Shown: positions 16,393 through 25,306 of the stretch, in pieces
Position numbering within the stretch: position 1 is the first letter of the stretch
How the letters are laid out: every line of letters begins with the position of its first letter
Assembly: GCA_015067005.1 (NCBI GenBank)
Contig: SVNH01000007.1
Span: 1 to 41,409 of the forward strand
Direction of reading: 5' to 3'
DNA from: Ruminococcus flavefaciens
GTDB lineage: Bacteria > Bacillota > Clostridia > Oscillospirales > Ruminococcaceae
Length of the DNA: 41,409 bases
The notes under the pieces: model-generated
Seen by the model: only the letters and a program-made list of their open reading frames with translations
Told to the model about the DNA's origin: nothing
The model's database searches: none
Translations under genes and position numbers: made by a program

Positions 16393-17046
16393 ATGCGTAG
16401 ACACAGAAGACCTCAGAGATCAGAAAAAGCAGTCATAGGCGGTATAATATTCACTGTTATACTCCTTCTGCTTATTGCAGCTGCCGTTAAAGCCGACAAA
16501 TCGCTCAGACCTGTTGCTGCAATGCAGGCTGAACATTTCGCGAATGCTTCTACAAATGAAATAATCGGTGAGACTGTCTCCGAATACCTTTGCGAAAACA
16601 AATTTACATACAGCGATTTCTCTGCGGTTCTTTATGACGAAAGCGGTAAAGCTGTTTCAATTGAAACTATCCCTTACAACATAAATAAAGTACAGTCGGA
16701 TCTGAGCCTGCGTATCAACAAGGCACTGAGTATTTCCAACGCCCACACAGAAAGGATACCTGTCGGCTCTCTGACAGGCTCTTATATGCTTGTTGGAAAA
16801 GGTCCTGAGATAAAGATCAAAGTGTGCCCGGCTGGTTCAGCGGATGTCAAACTAAAAAGCACCTTTGAATCTGCCGGTATAAATCAGACCTGTCATCGTA
16901 TATCAGCTGTTGTGAATGTACAGCTTCAGTCATCTGTTCCTTTGTACTCCTTCAGCAGCAGTGCAAGCTTTGAATTCCTCATCGCTGAGAATATTCTTGT
17001 AGGAAACGTTCCTGAGATCAGCAGATACGCATGGAACAGTATATAA
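16393..17046 (+). CDS. yunB: Sporulation protein YunB
   Basis: 217-aa protein with a basic N terminus (MRRHRRPQRSEKA), one transmembrane helix (about residues 15-33) and a large extracytoplasmic domain. The segment LVGKGPEIKIKVCPAGSADV and ESAGINQTCHRISAVVNVQ are the conserved YunB signatures. In Bacillus it is made in the mother cell under sigma-E and needed for normal sporulation. RBS AAAGGAG lies 11 nt before the ATG, slightly far. A weak sigma-E-like -10 (TATACTTC, 16354-16361) lies upstream. It is divergent from the oad operon and convergent with the ABC exporter. Confidence 0.9.
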   Translation: MRRHRRPQRSEKAVIGGIIFTVILLLLIAAAVKADKSLRPVAAMQAEHFANASTNEIIGETVSEYLCENKFTYSDFSAVLYDESGKAVSIETIPYNINKVQSDLSLRINKALSISNAHTERIPVGSLTGSYMLVGKGPEIKIKVCPAGSADVKLKSTFESAGINQTCHRISAVVNVQLQSSVPLYSFSSSASFEFLIAENILVGNVPEISRYAWNSI

Positions 17047-17076
17047 AAACACGTCCCGCATGGGACGTGTTTTGTT
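17046..17076. terminator. Bidirectional terminator between yunB and the ABC exporter
   Basis: Perfect 12-bp stem (17046-17057 with 17062-17073), ACACGTCCC core with GCAT loop, with A and T runs on both sides. It serves the converging yunB and exporter transcripts. Confidence 0.92.
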
Positions 17077-18816
17077 TCACGATGCATACTGGCTATTATA
17101 TAATTCAGAGTAAAAGCCGCCGGTCTTCATCAGTTCTTCGTGACTCCCCTGCTCTATTATATTTCCATGCTTCATAACAAGTATCGTATCTGAATGCTTT
17201 ATCGTAGAAAGCCTGTGTGCTATTATGAAGCTTGTTCTGCCCTCCATAAGCTTCGTAAATGCTTTCTGGATACGATGCTCGGTTCGCAGATCAATAGAGC
17301 TTGTTGCTTCGTCAAGTATCAGCATAGGCGGATCCATTAGCATTATCCTTGCTATACATATAAGCTGTTTCTGTCCCTGAGACAATCCGCTTTCCTCGCT
17401 TATGACCGTATCATAGCCGTTGGGAAGCCTTTTTATAAATCCGTGTGCATACACAGCCTTTGCCGCTTCTATCACCTGTTCACGAGTCGCTTCCGGAACT
17501 CCGTACGCTATGTTTTCGGCAACAGTTCCTGTAAACACCCATGTATCCTGAAGCACCATTCCAAAACAGCTTCTGAGACTATCGCGCGTTATGCTGTTTA
17601 TATCGTGACCTGAGATCTTTATGGTTCCTTGTTCAATATCATAAAACCTCAGAAGCAGATTGATTATAGTTGATTTGCCACAGCCGGTAGGTCCTACTAT
17701 CGCTACTTTCTGTCCGGAAGTCACATTCAGTGTGAAACCCTGTATAAGTCTGATTTCCGGAACATAAGAGAAATACACCTCAGAAAAGCTTATATCACCA
17801 TTGCACTCAGCAAGGACTTCTTTATCAGAATCGTCCGTAACCTCTTCTTCATCAAGCAGATCAAATACTCTTCCCGCCGATGCAACTGCATTCTGAAGCT
17901 CTGCAAATACTCCGGATATTTCATTAAAGGGCTTTGTATACTGATTTGAATATGCAAGAAAACTCGAAAGCTTTCCTACTGACATCTTCCCAACAAAAGC
18001 GAAATGTCCGGTCGCTCCGAGCGCTCCAAGAAGTCCGACTGCTGCATATATCAGTCCATTTACAAAACGTGTGGTCGGATTTGTCATCGAACTGAAAAAA
18101 GTGGCTTTAAGTCCGACCTTTCCGTACTCCTCGTTCAGACGCGAAAACGCTTCCTCTGCCCGTTCACCGTATACAAATGCGTTAACGAGCTTCTGATTGC
18201 CTGCACTTTCCTCTGCAAGTCCTACCATATCTCCGCGCAGGCGCGACTGATGCATATAAGAATCATGTGCCGCACGAGTTATTCTTGAAGCTGCAATAAA
18301 CGAAAGCGGAGTCATAAATACTACCACAAGTGCTATCTTTACGTTTATCGTCATCATGAATATAAGAGTTCCGACAATTGTAATGATCCCGCTGAAAAAC
18401 TGCGTGAATCCCTGAAGCAAGCCGTCCGACACTATCTCAATATCATTTATTACACGACTTGTAAGTTCTCCCTTGCTGCGCCTGTCGATGTACCTCAGCG
18501 GCACTGCTTCAAGCTTACTGAAAACATCGGTCCTCATGTCGCGGACTGTGAGAAAAGCGAGCTTGTTTGTACATAAACTCATAAGCCACTGAAACAGTGT
18601 ACTTGAGATAACTACACCTGCAAGCATAATTACTATCCCGCGAAGCTTTGTAAAATCTACATCTCCCCTGCCAAGACAGCAATCAACTGCCTCGCCGATG
18701 AATATGGGTACAGACAGCGACAGTGCAACACCTAATGCCGCAAATATCACTGTCATGAAAAAATACGCTTTATACGGTCTGGCATAAGAGAAAACTCGTT
18801 TTAATGTCTTTAACAT
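17077..18816 (-). CDS. ABC exporter half-transporter, subunit 2 (non-canonical signature)
   Basis: About 579 aa: six transmembrane helices (to about residue 310) followed by an ATPase domain. Motifs are Walker A GPTGCGKST, Q-loop VLQDTW, signature LSQGQKQL (Gly replaced by Gln), Walker B LILDEATSS with the catalytic Glu, and H-loop IIAHRLST. It pairs with the gene upstream as a heterodimer, contributing the consensus Walker/Glu/His side of the active site. The ATG at 18816 overlaps the upstream stop by 7 bp; a TTG at 18822 behind the G-rich ribosome binding site is an alternative. Exported substrate is unknown: multidrug, lipid or peptide are all possible. Confidence 0.92.
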   Translation of the reverse strand: MLKTLKRVFSYARPYKAYFFMTVIFAALGVALSLSVPIFIGEAVDCCLGRGDVDFTKLRGIVIMLAGVVISSTLFQWLMSLCTNKLAFLTVRDMRTDVFSKLEAVPLRYIDRRSKGELTSRVINDIEIVSDGLLQGFTQFFSGIITIVGTLIFMMTINVKIALVVVFMTPLSFIAASRITRAAHDSYMHQSRLRGDMVGLAEESAGNQKLVNAFVYGERAEEAFSRLNEEYGKVGLKATFFSSMTNPTTRFVNGLIYAAVGLLGALGATGHFAFVGKMSVGKLSSFLAYSNQYTKPFNEISGVFAELQNAVASAGRVFDLLDEEEVTDDSDKEVLAECNGDISFSEVYFSYVPEIRLIQGFTLNVTSGQKVAIVGPTGCGKSTIINLLLRFYDIEQGTIKISGHDINSITRDSLRSCFGMVLQDTWVFTGTVAENIAYGVPEATREQVIEAAKAVYAHGFIKRLPNGYDTVISEESGLSQGQKQLICIARIMLMDPPMLILDEATSSIDLRTEHRIQKAFTKLMEGRTSFIIAHRLSTIKHSDTILVMKHGNIIEQGSHEELMKTGGFYSELYNSQYAS

Positions 18817-20540
18817 CGGCAAGTGCCCCCCCTGTCGTTCATCTGTGAATTGTATATTTCACGGTATACCGCACAATTTTCAAGGAGCTGTGAATTATTG
18901 CCAACTCCTGCTGCCGCTCCATCGTCCATAACTACTATCAGATCAGCATCTTTCAGCGATGTTGTGCGCTGAGAGATCATTACGACCGTAGTTCCGGACA
19001 TATCGCTCTTCAAAGCCTTTCTCAATGCAAGATCCGTTGCGTAATCAAGCGCACTCATTGAATCGTCAAGTATCAGTATTTCCGGCTTTCCAACTAATGC
19101 TCTTGCTATTGAAATACGCTGTTTCTGTCCGCCGGAGAAATTCTTTCCTCCCTGTGAAACTCTTGTATCAAGCCCTTCAGGAAGTCTGCTTACAAATTTC
19201 CACGCCTGAGCTGTTTTCAGTGCTGCGATTATCTCTTCATCAGATGCGCCCATTTTGCGCCACTGCATATTCTCACGGACTGTTCCAGAGAATAGTACAG
19301 CTTTCTGCGGCACATAGCCTATCTTTCGGCGCAAAGAATCATGTTCCCACTCGCATACATTGACACCCTCGATCATTACCGATCCGGATGTCGCTCTGTA
19401 AAAGCATGGGATGAGAGCAGCAAGTGTTGATTTACCGCTGCCTGTACCTCCGATTATTCCGAGAGTTTCTCCCCTGTTGATAGCGAATGAAACGTCCCTG
19501 ACCGAGCTGTCTCCGGCTGTATCGTAAATAAACGACACATTTCTGAACTCTATCTGAGCAGAATCGTGCTCCCCAGATGTGACATTGCCGTTTTCTTCTG
19601 AAGGAATATCTAATACCTCGCTTACCCTCGATGCTGCTGCAAAAGCTTTTGTAAAAGTTACGATAAGATTTGCAAGGACAACAAGTGCAAGAAGTATCTG
19701 TGTCATATAGTTTGCAAATGCGGTGAGTTCGCCCTGTGTAAGGCTTCCGGAATCAATTCTTGCTCCGCCGAACCACAATATCGCCACGATGCCAAGATTC
19801 ATTACCATGAAAGCAAAAGGGTTAAGTATAGCAGAGATCTTGCCAACTGCTATCGAGGATTCTGAAAGATCATCAACAGCTTCCCGAAACTCGTCTATTT
19901 CTTCCTGCTGACGCGAAAAAGCACGGATAACACGGGTTCCTTCAAGATTCTCCCTCGTCAGCAGCGAAGCACGGTCAAGTTTTTGCTGGACACGTTTGTA
20001 CATTGGTACTGTGCGCCGCATTATCACGAATATCACTAATGATATGAGCGGCGCTACCACAAAAAATATCAGCGATAGCTTCAAGTCAATCAGTACAGCC
20101 ATTGTCGCCGCGCCTATTACAAGAAACGGTGCTCTGACTGCAAGGCGTATAAACATATTAACTCCGTTTTGTACCGTATTTGTATCATTGGTAAGACGGT
20201 TGACAAGCGAAGCTGTGCCTATGCTGTCGATGCCGCTGTATGACAGCGAATTTATATGCTTATACATCGCTGCCCGCAGTTCTGTACCGAATCCGTACGC
20301 ACATCTTGCTGCAAGATACTGGCACGTAAGTGCAAAACCAAGTCCGCAGATTCCAAGCAGAACTATAAGTCCGCTATATCTCAGTATGTAACCGGTATCA
20401 TCAGCAGCTATTCCGTTATCTATTATTTTCGCCATGACCATCGGCACCATGAGTTCAAATATGGCTTCAAGCAATTTGAACATTGGTCCGAAAACGAGTT
20501 CCTTTTTATAGTTTTTTAGGTATTTCAGAAGTTTTTTCAT
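18810..20540 (-). CDS. ABC exporter half-transporter, subunit 1 (degenerate ATP site)
   Basis: 576 aa with six transmembrane helices and a C-terminal ATPase domain. Walker A GGTGSGKST, Q-loop VPQKAV and signature FSGGQKQR are normal. The Walker B end reads LILDDSMSALD (Asp for catalytic Glu) and the switch loop reads MISQRTTSL (Gln for His). Together with the LSQGQ signature of its partner this makes one inactive and one active ATP site, as in BmrCD and TM287/288. RBS AGGAG precedes the start. First gene of the pair, directly downstream of the tRNA-Pro terminator. Confidence 0.92.
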   Translation of the reverse strand: MKKLLKYLKNYKKELVFGPMFKLLEAIFELMVPMVMAKIIDNGIAADDTGYILRYSGLIVLLGICGLGFALTCQYLAARCAYGFGTELRAAMYKHINSLSYSGIDSIGTASLVNRLTNDTNTVQNGVNMFIRLAVRAPFLVIGAATMAVLIDLKLSLIFFVVAPLISLVIFVIMRRTVPMYKRVQQKLDRASLLTRENLEGTRVIRAFSRQQEEIDEFREAVDDLSESSIAVGKISAILNPFAFMVMNLGIVAILWFGGARIDSGSLTQGELTAFANYMTQILLALVVLANLIVTFTKAFAAASRVSEVLDIPSEENGNVTSGEHDSAQIEFRNVSFIYDTAGDSSVRDVSFAINRGETLGIIGGTGSGKSTLAALIPCFYRATSGSVMIEGVNVCEWEHDSLRRKIGYVPQKAVLFSGTVRENMQWRKMGASDEEIIAALKTAQAWKFVSRLPEGLDTRVSQGGKNFSGGQKQRISIARALVGKPEILILDDSMSALDYATDLALRKALKSDMSGTTVVMISQRTTSLKDADLIVVMDDGAAAGVGNNSQLLENCAVYREIYNSQMNDRGGTCRC

Positions 20541-20573
20541 TTTTCTCCTTGTTCTGTCACAATTTTTTCGTAT

Positions 20574-20610
20574 AAAAAATACGCTGCTTCAGTTAATTCT
20601 GAAACAGCGT
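20574..20610 (-). terminator. Terminator after tRNA-Pro
   Basis: 12-bp stem (20581-20592 with 20599-20610, ACGCTG core) with one G-T pair; on the minus strand it is followed by ATTTTTT. Confidence 0.88.
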
Positions 20611-20615
20611 TTGGT

Positions 20616-20691
20616 TGGTCTGAGTGACGGGACTTGAACCCACGGCCTCTACCACCCCAAGGTAGCGCGCTACCAACTGCGCCACACCCAG
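20616..20691 (-). tRNA. tRNA-Pro (anticodon GGG)
   Basis: 76 nt including an encoded CCA end. The acceptor CTGGGTG pairs with CACTCAG (one G-T). The D arm contains AGTTGGTA, the anticodon arm is CTACC-TTGGGGT-GGTAG with anticodon GGG, and the T loop has TTCAAGT. The discriminator is A, as expected for proline. Confidence 0.95.
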
Positions 20692-20720
20692 ACAGTTAAT
20701 CATTGCAACCAACGATATAT

Positions 20721-20749
20721 ATTATATCATTTTGTTCGCAGTTTGTCAA
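20721..20749 (-). promoter_or_regulatory. tRNA-Pro promoter
   Basis: Consensus TTGACA (20744-20749), 17-bp spacer, TATAAT (20721-20726), 30 bp before the mature tRNA. Confidence 0.88.
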
Positions 20750-20774
20750 TACCTTTTCTGAAAAAGTTTATATG

Positions 20775-20807
20775 ACAAAACACCGGAGCACTTAATTGCT
20801 CCGGTGT
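20775..20807 (-). terminator. Terminator after the aquaporin gene
   Basis: 11-bp stem (20780-20790 with 20797-20807, CACCGGAGC core) followed on the minus strand by TTTTG. Confidence 0.85.
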
Positions 20808-20818
20808 TATATTACGTA

Positions 20819-21544
20819 TTACTTATTCTCAGCTTCCGGAAGATCTGCTTCGAGGAATTTATGCAGTATTGCTGCTATAAATGCTCCTACGAACGGTCCT
20901 ACGATGAATACCCAGAGCTGCTTGATAGCATCACCGAGTGAGAATACTGCCGGCCAGAGACTTCTTGCAGGATTTACTGATGTTCCTGTCATGCCAATGC
21001 CAAAGATGTGGATAAGCACAAGTGTGAAACCTATTACAAGTCCGCCGAATGAACCGTGCTTTGCTTTCTTGGATGTTACGCCAAGAATTACAAGTACAAA
21101 TATGAATGTGAGGATGATCTCAACGAGAAGTCCGGCGATTATGCTGCCGTCCACTCCGGCGAGTGTGTTTGCACCCATGCCCCAGTCCTTATCCTTTGCA
21201 GCTGTCATATCTTCAATATCTGCTACACCAAAGATAACACGGAGCATTACTGTTCCGAAGAATGAACCTGCACACTGAGATACTACATAACCTGCGAATT
21301 CACTTGATGTCATGCCGCCATTGAGGAATACTGCAAGTGATACTGCCGGATTGATGTGACATCCGGATACGTTTCCTACGCAATATGCCATGCCTACGAT
21401 GACTAATCCGAATGCGAGTGCTGTTGCAATGTAACCGCCGGCGGATGCACATCCGAGGCGCATTGCTGTTCCGCAGCCGAGAAATACAAGTGTGAATGTA
21501 CCAAAGAACTCAGCTACGAATTTTCTGATTGTTGATGGACTCAT
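20819..21544 (-). CDS. Aquaporin / glycerol facilitator (MIP family)
   Basis: 241-aa channel with six transmembrane helices and two NPA half-helices: HINPAVSL in the first half and SVNPARSLWP in the second, the MIP signature. An N-terminal EFFGTFTLVFLGCG segment is typical of the family. AqpZ-like features (NPARS) favour water conduction over glycerol, but pore selectivity cannot be settled by eye. Single-gene unit with its own promoter and terminator; RBS AGGAGG precedes the start. Confidence 0.93.
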   Translation of the reverse strand: MSPSTIRKFVAEFFGTFTLVFLGCGTAMRLGCASAGGYIATALAFGLVIVGMAYCVGNVSGCHINPAVSLAVFLNGGMTSSEFAGYVVSQCAGSFFGTVMLRVIFGVADIEDMTAAKDKDWGMGANTLAGVDGSIIAGLLVEIILTFIFVLVILGVTSKKAKHGSFGGLVIGFTLVLIHIFGIGMTGTSVNPARSLWPAVFSLGDAIKQLWVFIVGPFVGAFIAAILHKFLEADLPEAENK

Positions 21545-21574
21545 TTGTCTGCCTCCTGTTATTATATATTTTTT

Positions 21575-21624
21575 ATCGGATCACCGATCAAATTCATTAT
21601 AACGTCTAATTCAAAAATTGTCAA
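21575..21624 (-). promoter_or_regulatory. Aquaporin promoter with a small leader palindrome
   Basis: Consensus TTGACA (21619-21624), 17-bp spacer, TATAAT (21596-21601). The -35 abuts the stop codon of the preceding membrane-protein gene. Downstream lies the palindrome ATCGG-N4-CCGAT (about 21575-21588), a possible operator. Confidence 0.75.
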
Positions 21625-21626
21625 TA

Positions 21627-22514
21627 TTATTTTTGATTTTCCGCTGTTTTACCTTTAAAAAAGCGACAGCATAATGCATAAAGCACTATCAGAACTGCTC
21701 CGGAAATCAATAATAGTGCCTGAACTCTTATAAATGTATCAGTCAGTGAATACAGTGTCTTAGTATACGCTGCAAATACCTGCGGCTGCTTTATCGAGAA
21801 CGAGTCATAATAGTGCGTCCTTACAAGGTGAATTGCAGGAATTAGTCCTATTATTCCGGAGATTGCAGCTGAAATACCTACCCAGTACAAAACATCGCGC
21901 TTACGTTTGTTTACAAGCAGGATCAAGCCTATCATAAGGGCATCAAATACTGCCGCGATGACGGTAAGTGTGGTTTTTCTGCGATAAAACTTTGATATTT
22001 TTGAAAGCAATCCATGACTCTGCATAGAATCTACCTTAAATATATCACAGTTGCTGTTTATAGTTTTGTATGCCTGTGTCTTAGTCTCTTTAAGCTTCGT
22101 CTCAAACTTTTCGTCCTTCGGGTAGTTCGTCTTATCAGCATAATCGTTGAAAAACTTCTCTATTGAAGCTTCAAGTTCGGGATTAGGTATTGAAGCGTGT
22201 GAGTAAGCTCTGCCGCTTTCAAATACTCTGTATGTTGCTTCTATCTGGCTGTCAATTACGTCCCTGACGTATTCTTTGGTAATACTTCCCATGAAAACCT
22301 CAGACGGTATACCTGTTGCACTTGCTTTTTCTTTATAGTATTTATCTATCGCTGCATACGACTTTTCATCTATATCTTCCTTTTGAGCCAGTTCAATGGT
22401 CTCTTCCGAAGTCAGTCTGACATCTGCCACGATCAGTGCCGACGTTCCAAGCAAGCTGATTATCAGCAGAACGCAAAGTATCACTGAGGGAATATAATTG
22501 CTTATCTTCTTCAT
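21627..22514 (-). CDS. Sortase-linked polytopic membrane protein, function unknown
   Basis: 295-aa protein not matching a family I can name. It has an N-terminal helix (about residues 10-30), an extracellular-looking charged domain (31-180) rich in Lys, Glu and Tyr, and three further helices (about 185-200, 210-230, 258-280) ending in a basic tail. The architecture resembles a membrane-anchored partner with one loop outside. Its start overlaps the sortase stop (ATGA), so it is co-translated with the sortase and may assist substrate handling or anchoring. Confidence 0.8.
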   Translation of the reverse strand: MKKISNYIPSVILCVLLIISLLGTSALIVADVRLTSEETIELAQKEDIDEKSYAAIDKYYKEKASATGIPSEVFMGSITKEYVRDVIDSQIEATYRVFESGRAYSHASIPNPELEASIEKFFNDYADKTNYPKDEKFETKLKETKTQAYKTINSNCDIFKVDSMQSHGLLSKISKFYRRKTTLTVIAAVFDALMIGLILLVNKRKRDVLYWVGISAAISGIIGLIPAIHLVRTHYYDSFSIKQPQVFAAYTKTLYSLTDTFIRVQALLLISGAVLIVLYALCCRFFKGKTAENQK

Positions 22515-23200
22515 TTTGCAGTATCCTCCGCCGGTGAATTATAGAACTTCTTTTCGATAAGCTCACATATTACTCCTACACGTTCGTCAGCTGAACCCAG
22601 AACATTCTTCTTGCAGGTATAAAGTGTAAGTTTCGTATCCTTTGAAGGTACGACATACTTGCTGTCATTCTTGTTGAACTGTATCTTTTCTTTTACCTTA
22701 TAAGTAAATACACCATAATTTGTACGTATAGTTATTGCATCGCCCTTTTCAAGGGAAGAAAGATCCGCAAAAAATGTGTCCTCATGAGCACTGATAACCG
22801 AATTGCCTTTGTCTCCGGCAATAACAGAGCCTGTTGACTGACAGGCACCGCGTTCAAGAAGCTGTATGTCGCTGCCCCAGTAAACCGGAATTACCACCGA
22901 AAACTTTTCACATTGTATCTCTGCATACATCTCTCCATATCGCGGACGTATAAATGTACCGGTATCTGAGGTAGTTCCTGTGTAGTCACTGATTATCTTG
23001 TTATCGCGGATTATCAGTCCTGATTTTTCGTCATCAGGATCCGTTTTAAGATCATCCATGAACGCCACATTCAGATAGACCTTCAGCTTATCAACCGGTT
23101 TTATCGCAGCAAGCAATAGTATTCCGCAGGTTATCGCCCCGACTATAAACGGGGTTGCGATATGAAGCACAATACTCCTGCTGTTTATCTTTTTATTCAT
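22511..23200 (-). CDS. Sortase (class D/E-like)
   Basis: 229-aa transpeptidase with an N-terminal membrane anchor (about residues 11-31). Catalytic residues are visible: His139 in ISAHEDTFF, Cys196 in TLYTCKK and Arg207 in ADERVGV. The HxDTFF context and short length resemble class D or E enzymes, which attach LPXTA or LAXTG proteins to cell wall. The start lies inside the surface-protein gene (8-bp overlap) behind GGAG, and its stop overlaps the next gene. Most likely a dedicated enzyme for the protein encoded just upstream. Confidence 0.9.
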   Translation of the reverse strand: MNKKINSRSIVLHIATPFIVGAITCGILLLAAIKPVDKLKVYLNVAFMDDLKTDPDDEKSGLIIRDNKIISDYTGTTSDTGTFIRPRYGEMYAEIQCEKFSVVIPVYWGSDIQLLERGACQSTGSVIAGDKGNSVISAHEDTFFADLSSLEKGDAITIRTNYGVFTYKVKEKIQFNKNDSKYVVPSKDTKLTLYTCKKNVLGSADERVGVICELIEKKFYNSPAEDTAK

Positions 23201-24074
23201 TATTATCTCCGATCGTTTCCTTTTTAAAGCATTTTTTTATCAGCAAGAATATTCCTGCCGCAGCTGCAAGGAACAAAAGTCCGGCAGTTTTGAATACACC
23301 TGACCTGTCATAGCCTGTATCTGCTACTATCGCGCCGGCATTCGCCACACCAATGAGTTCGCCGTCCTCGTTTCTCATAGCCACTGAAATAGAATCATCG
23401 CTTATTTCATTGATAGTTATATTCATGCCCATTGCTCCGGCTGCTTTCGAGAGTTCATCAACTACATTGATCTTAGTCTCCTGCGGGGCTTGTTTCAGCA
23501 TACTGCGGTACTCCTCAGGTGTAAGATTATCTATGAACACCTGCTGCTGTGCGGGAGTGAACGTTCTTAAATAAGCCATTTTCTGATCGTATGTCAGCTT
23601 TATGAAGTCCGCTGTGCTCATTCTTGTAAAAGTTGAACCGTCCGGCATAGTAAGCACTATTTCGCCGGAATGATCATTCTTCTCCTCCGGCGGAGAGGTT
23701 ACTATCTGTGTTACCGTTGATCCGTTTATGTCTGTCGTCACTATTATAGATGTAGTCGCAGGAGTTGTAGTAATCTCGGAAGGCGGCAGAGTAGTTACCT
23801 GCGGTTCCGGATCCTGCGGACCTGTTGTTACCAGCTGATGTCCTGCCTCATGCAGACGCTCGATAGCCATATCAAAATCATCCGAATCATAAAGCTTAGG
23901 ATTCTCGTAGTATTTATTATAGCCCTGCTGTATCAGATCTTCAGAATAGCCATAGCTGCGGGCTACTTCTGCTACATCGTCAATAGTAGTCGCAGCGGCT
24001 GAAAAAGCATTTCCGATAAGTGAAAATACTGTAACAGCGGCTGCCGTTATATGTATCAGATGTTTCTTGAACAT
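23193..24074 (-). CDS. Secreted surface protein with sorting-signal-like C terminus
   Basis: 293-aa protein. A signal peptide (residues 1-28, ending FSAAA) is followed by a helical segment, a Thr/Pro-rich stretch (about 82-130) and a globular part (136-248). The C terminus has VADTG (250-254), a 20-residue hydrophobic segment and the basic tail KKCFKKE, the layout of a cell-wall sorting signal. The pentapeptide is close to LAXTG rather than LPXTG. It is the first gene before the sortase, so it is the obvious substrate. Function of the globular part is unknown. Confidence 0.85.
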   Translation of the reverse strand: MFKKHLIHITAAAVTVFSLIGNAFSAAATTIDDVAEVARSYGYSEDLIQQGYNKYYENPKLYDSDDFDMAIERLHEAGHQLVTTGPQDPEPQVTTLPPSEITTTPATTSIIVTTDINGSTVTQIVTSPPEEKNDHSGEIVLTMPDGSTFTRMSTADFIKLTYDQKMAYLRTFTPAQQQVFIDNLTPEEYRSMLKQAPQETKINVVDELSKAAGAMGMNITINEISDDSISVAMRNEDGELIGVANAGAIVADTGYDRSGVFKTAGLLFLAAAAGIFLLIKKCFKKETIGDNNE

Positions 24075-24105
24075 ACTTTTGCCTCCATAATTTAATTTAT
24101 TTTAT

Positions 24106-24134
24106 ATTATACCCTCTTTACATTGTATTGTCAA
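24106..24134 (-). promoter_or_regulatory. Promoter of the surface-protein/sortase operon
   Basis: Consensus TTGACA (24129-24134), 17-bp spacer, TATAAT (24106-24111), about 32 bp before the surface-protein start. Confidence 0.88.
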
Positions 24135-24196
24135 GCATTATGCTCAAAACAGCTTACCAATTTTTGTGCAAATAACAAATAATACCTCTTACAGAC

Positions 24197-24233
24197 AAAA
24201 TGCCCGAAGCCATTCACACGAACAGCTTCGGGC
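24197..24233 (-). terminator. Terminator of the ExbBD-like operon
   Basis: GCCCGAAGC (24202-24210) pairs with GCTTCGGGC (24225-24233); on the minus strand ATTTTG follows. It separates the ExbBD-like unit from the sortase unit. Confidence 0.85.
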
Positions 24234-24242
24234 TTAATAATG

Positions 24243-24725
24243 CTATTTAGTTGTCGCAGACGCAGTGGTCGTCTCATCGTCAGCTTCTTCAACATAGCTG
24301 ATCTTTGAATTATTAAGAGCACTCTTCAGCTCATTCATTGCACTGTCTGTTGCCTTGTCATCTGTAATGTGTACAAGCGGCTTGCCTTCAATATCCGCGA
24401 TCTTATTTACAAATGCTTCAATCTCGATCGTATTGTTTTCGTAGATATACTTGGCACCGGAGACTGTTACATACACATCCTTCTGCGCCTGTTTATCCGT
24501 ATCCGAGGTTGAATTCCCGGACTTCTTGGATTTTCCGTCACCGTCGCCGTCACCGCTGCCTTTGCCCCACCATCCGAAATGAAGTCCAAGCAGAAATGCA
24601 AGCAATGCAAGCAGTATCAGTATTATCAGGAATACAAGGCATCCGCCCTTTTTCTTGACTACTACCTTCTCTTTCGGCGGAGGTGCAGGTCTGCCGCCTT
24701 TTTTGTTACCTTTTGGATTTGCCAT
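24243..24725 (-). CDS. Single-span membrane protein with ExbD-like extracytoplasmic domain
   Basis: 160 aa: a Lys/Pro-rich cytoplasmic N terminus (residues 1-27), one transmembrane helix (29-48), a Gly/Asp/Ser linker and a small domain (about 83-145) with VTVSGAKYIYENNTIEIE and PLVHITDDKAT. That domain has the strand-helix pattern of the ExbD/TolR periplasmic domain, a similarity judged by eye. Unlike ExbD the transmembrane helix carries no Asp. It ends in a Thr/Ala-rich tail. Third gene of the ExbB/ExbD-like unit, 14 bp after the ExbD-like gene. Confidence 0.75.
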   Translation of the reverse strand: MANPKGNKKGGRPAPPPKEKVVVKKKGGCLVFLIILILLALLAFLLGLHFGWWGKGSGDGDGDGKSKKSGNSTSDTDKQAQKDVYVTVSGAKYIYENNTIEIEAFVNKIADIEGKPLVHITDDKATDSAMNELKSALNNSKISYVEEADDETTTASATTK

Positions 24726-24739
24726 TTAACATCTTCCTT

Positions 24740-25306
24740 TCATTTTGAAGTATCAATATAAGTGCAATAAAAGCTTGGATATGCGGCTCTTACGCTGTCC
24801 ACAGCTGCCTTGACACTTTTTACATCCCTGTAAAGTGCAACATCGCTGTCATAAACGAGTGCACAAAGTATAACGTCATCCTGCTTCAGACCAGCCTTAT
24901 CAAGTGCTGATACTATGAGCTGATTGGCAGATTCAGAAGTGCTTATCGCAGCACTTCCAAGCATCTGATCGTAATTGCTTATGTATAGCTTTCCCTCATT
25001 ATTATAGCGGATATTCAATGTTATGACCATTCCCTGCTCATAACCGTGAAGCGCCTCCTGAGTTTCAGCAGCTTTTTTGTCGACATTTTCAGCCATTTCC
25101 CACACACGCGCTATCTCAGCGTCTGTTTCTGCTTTGATATCCATCATCTGCTGCTCAACTGCCGCTACACGTTCATCAGCTTCTGCTTTTGCTTCATCGC
25201 TGTTTGTCTGAACATTCATCATTACCCAGAACAGCATTATCATTATTACATCAAGCAAAGCTGTAAGTTCAATCACGATACCCTTATTCTTGTGAAAACC
25301 GCCCAT
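24740..25306 (-). CDS. ExbD/TolR-like protein
   Basis: 188 aa. The single transmembrane segment (residues 11-31, ELTALLDVIMIMLFWVMM) carries Asp19 where ExbD and TolR have the proton-carrying Asp. A charged coiled coil (about 35-90, rich in Ala/Glu/Lys) follows and then a C-terminal alpha/beta domain (95-185). The coiled coil makes it longer than standard ExbD (about 140 aa). Its start overlaps the ExbB-like stop (TAATG). Expected to form the moving rod inside a pentameric ExbB-like channel. Confidence 0.82.
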   Translation of the reverse strand: MGGFHKNKGIVIELTALLDVIMIMLFWVMMNVQTNSDEAKAEADERVAAVEQQMMDIKAETDAEIARVWEMAENVDKKAAETQEALHGYEQGMVITLNIRYNNEGKLYISNYDQMLGSAAISTSESANQLIVSALDKAGLKQDDVILCALVYDSDVALYRDVKSVKAAVDSVRAAYPSFYCTYIDTSK

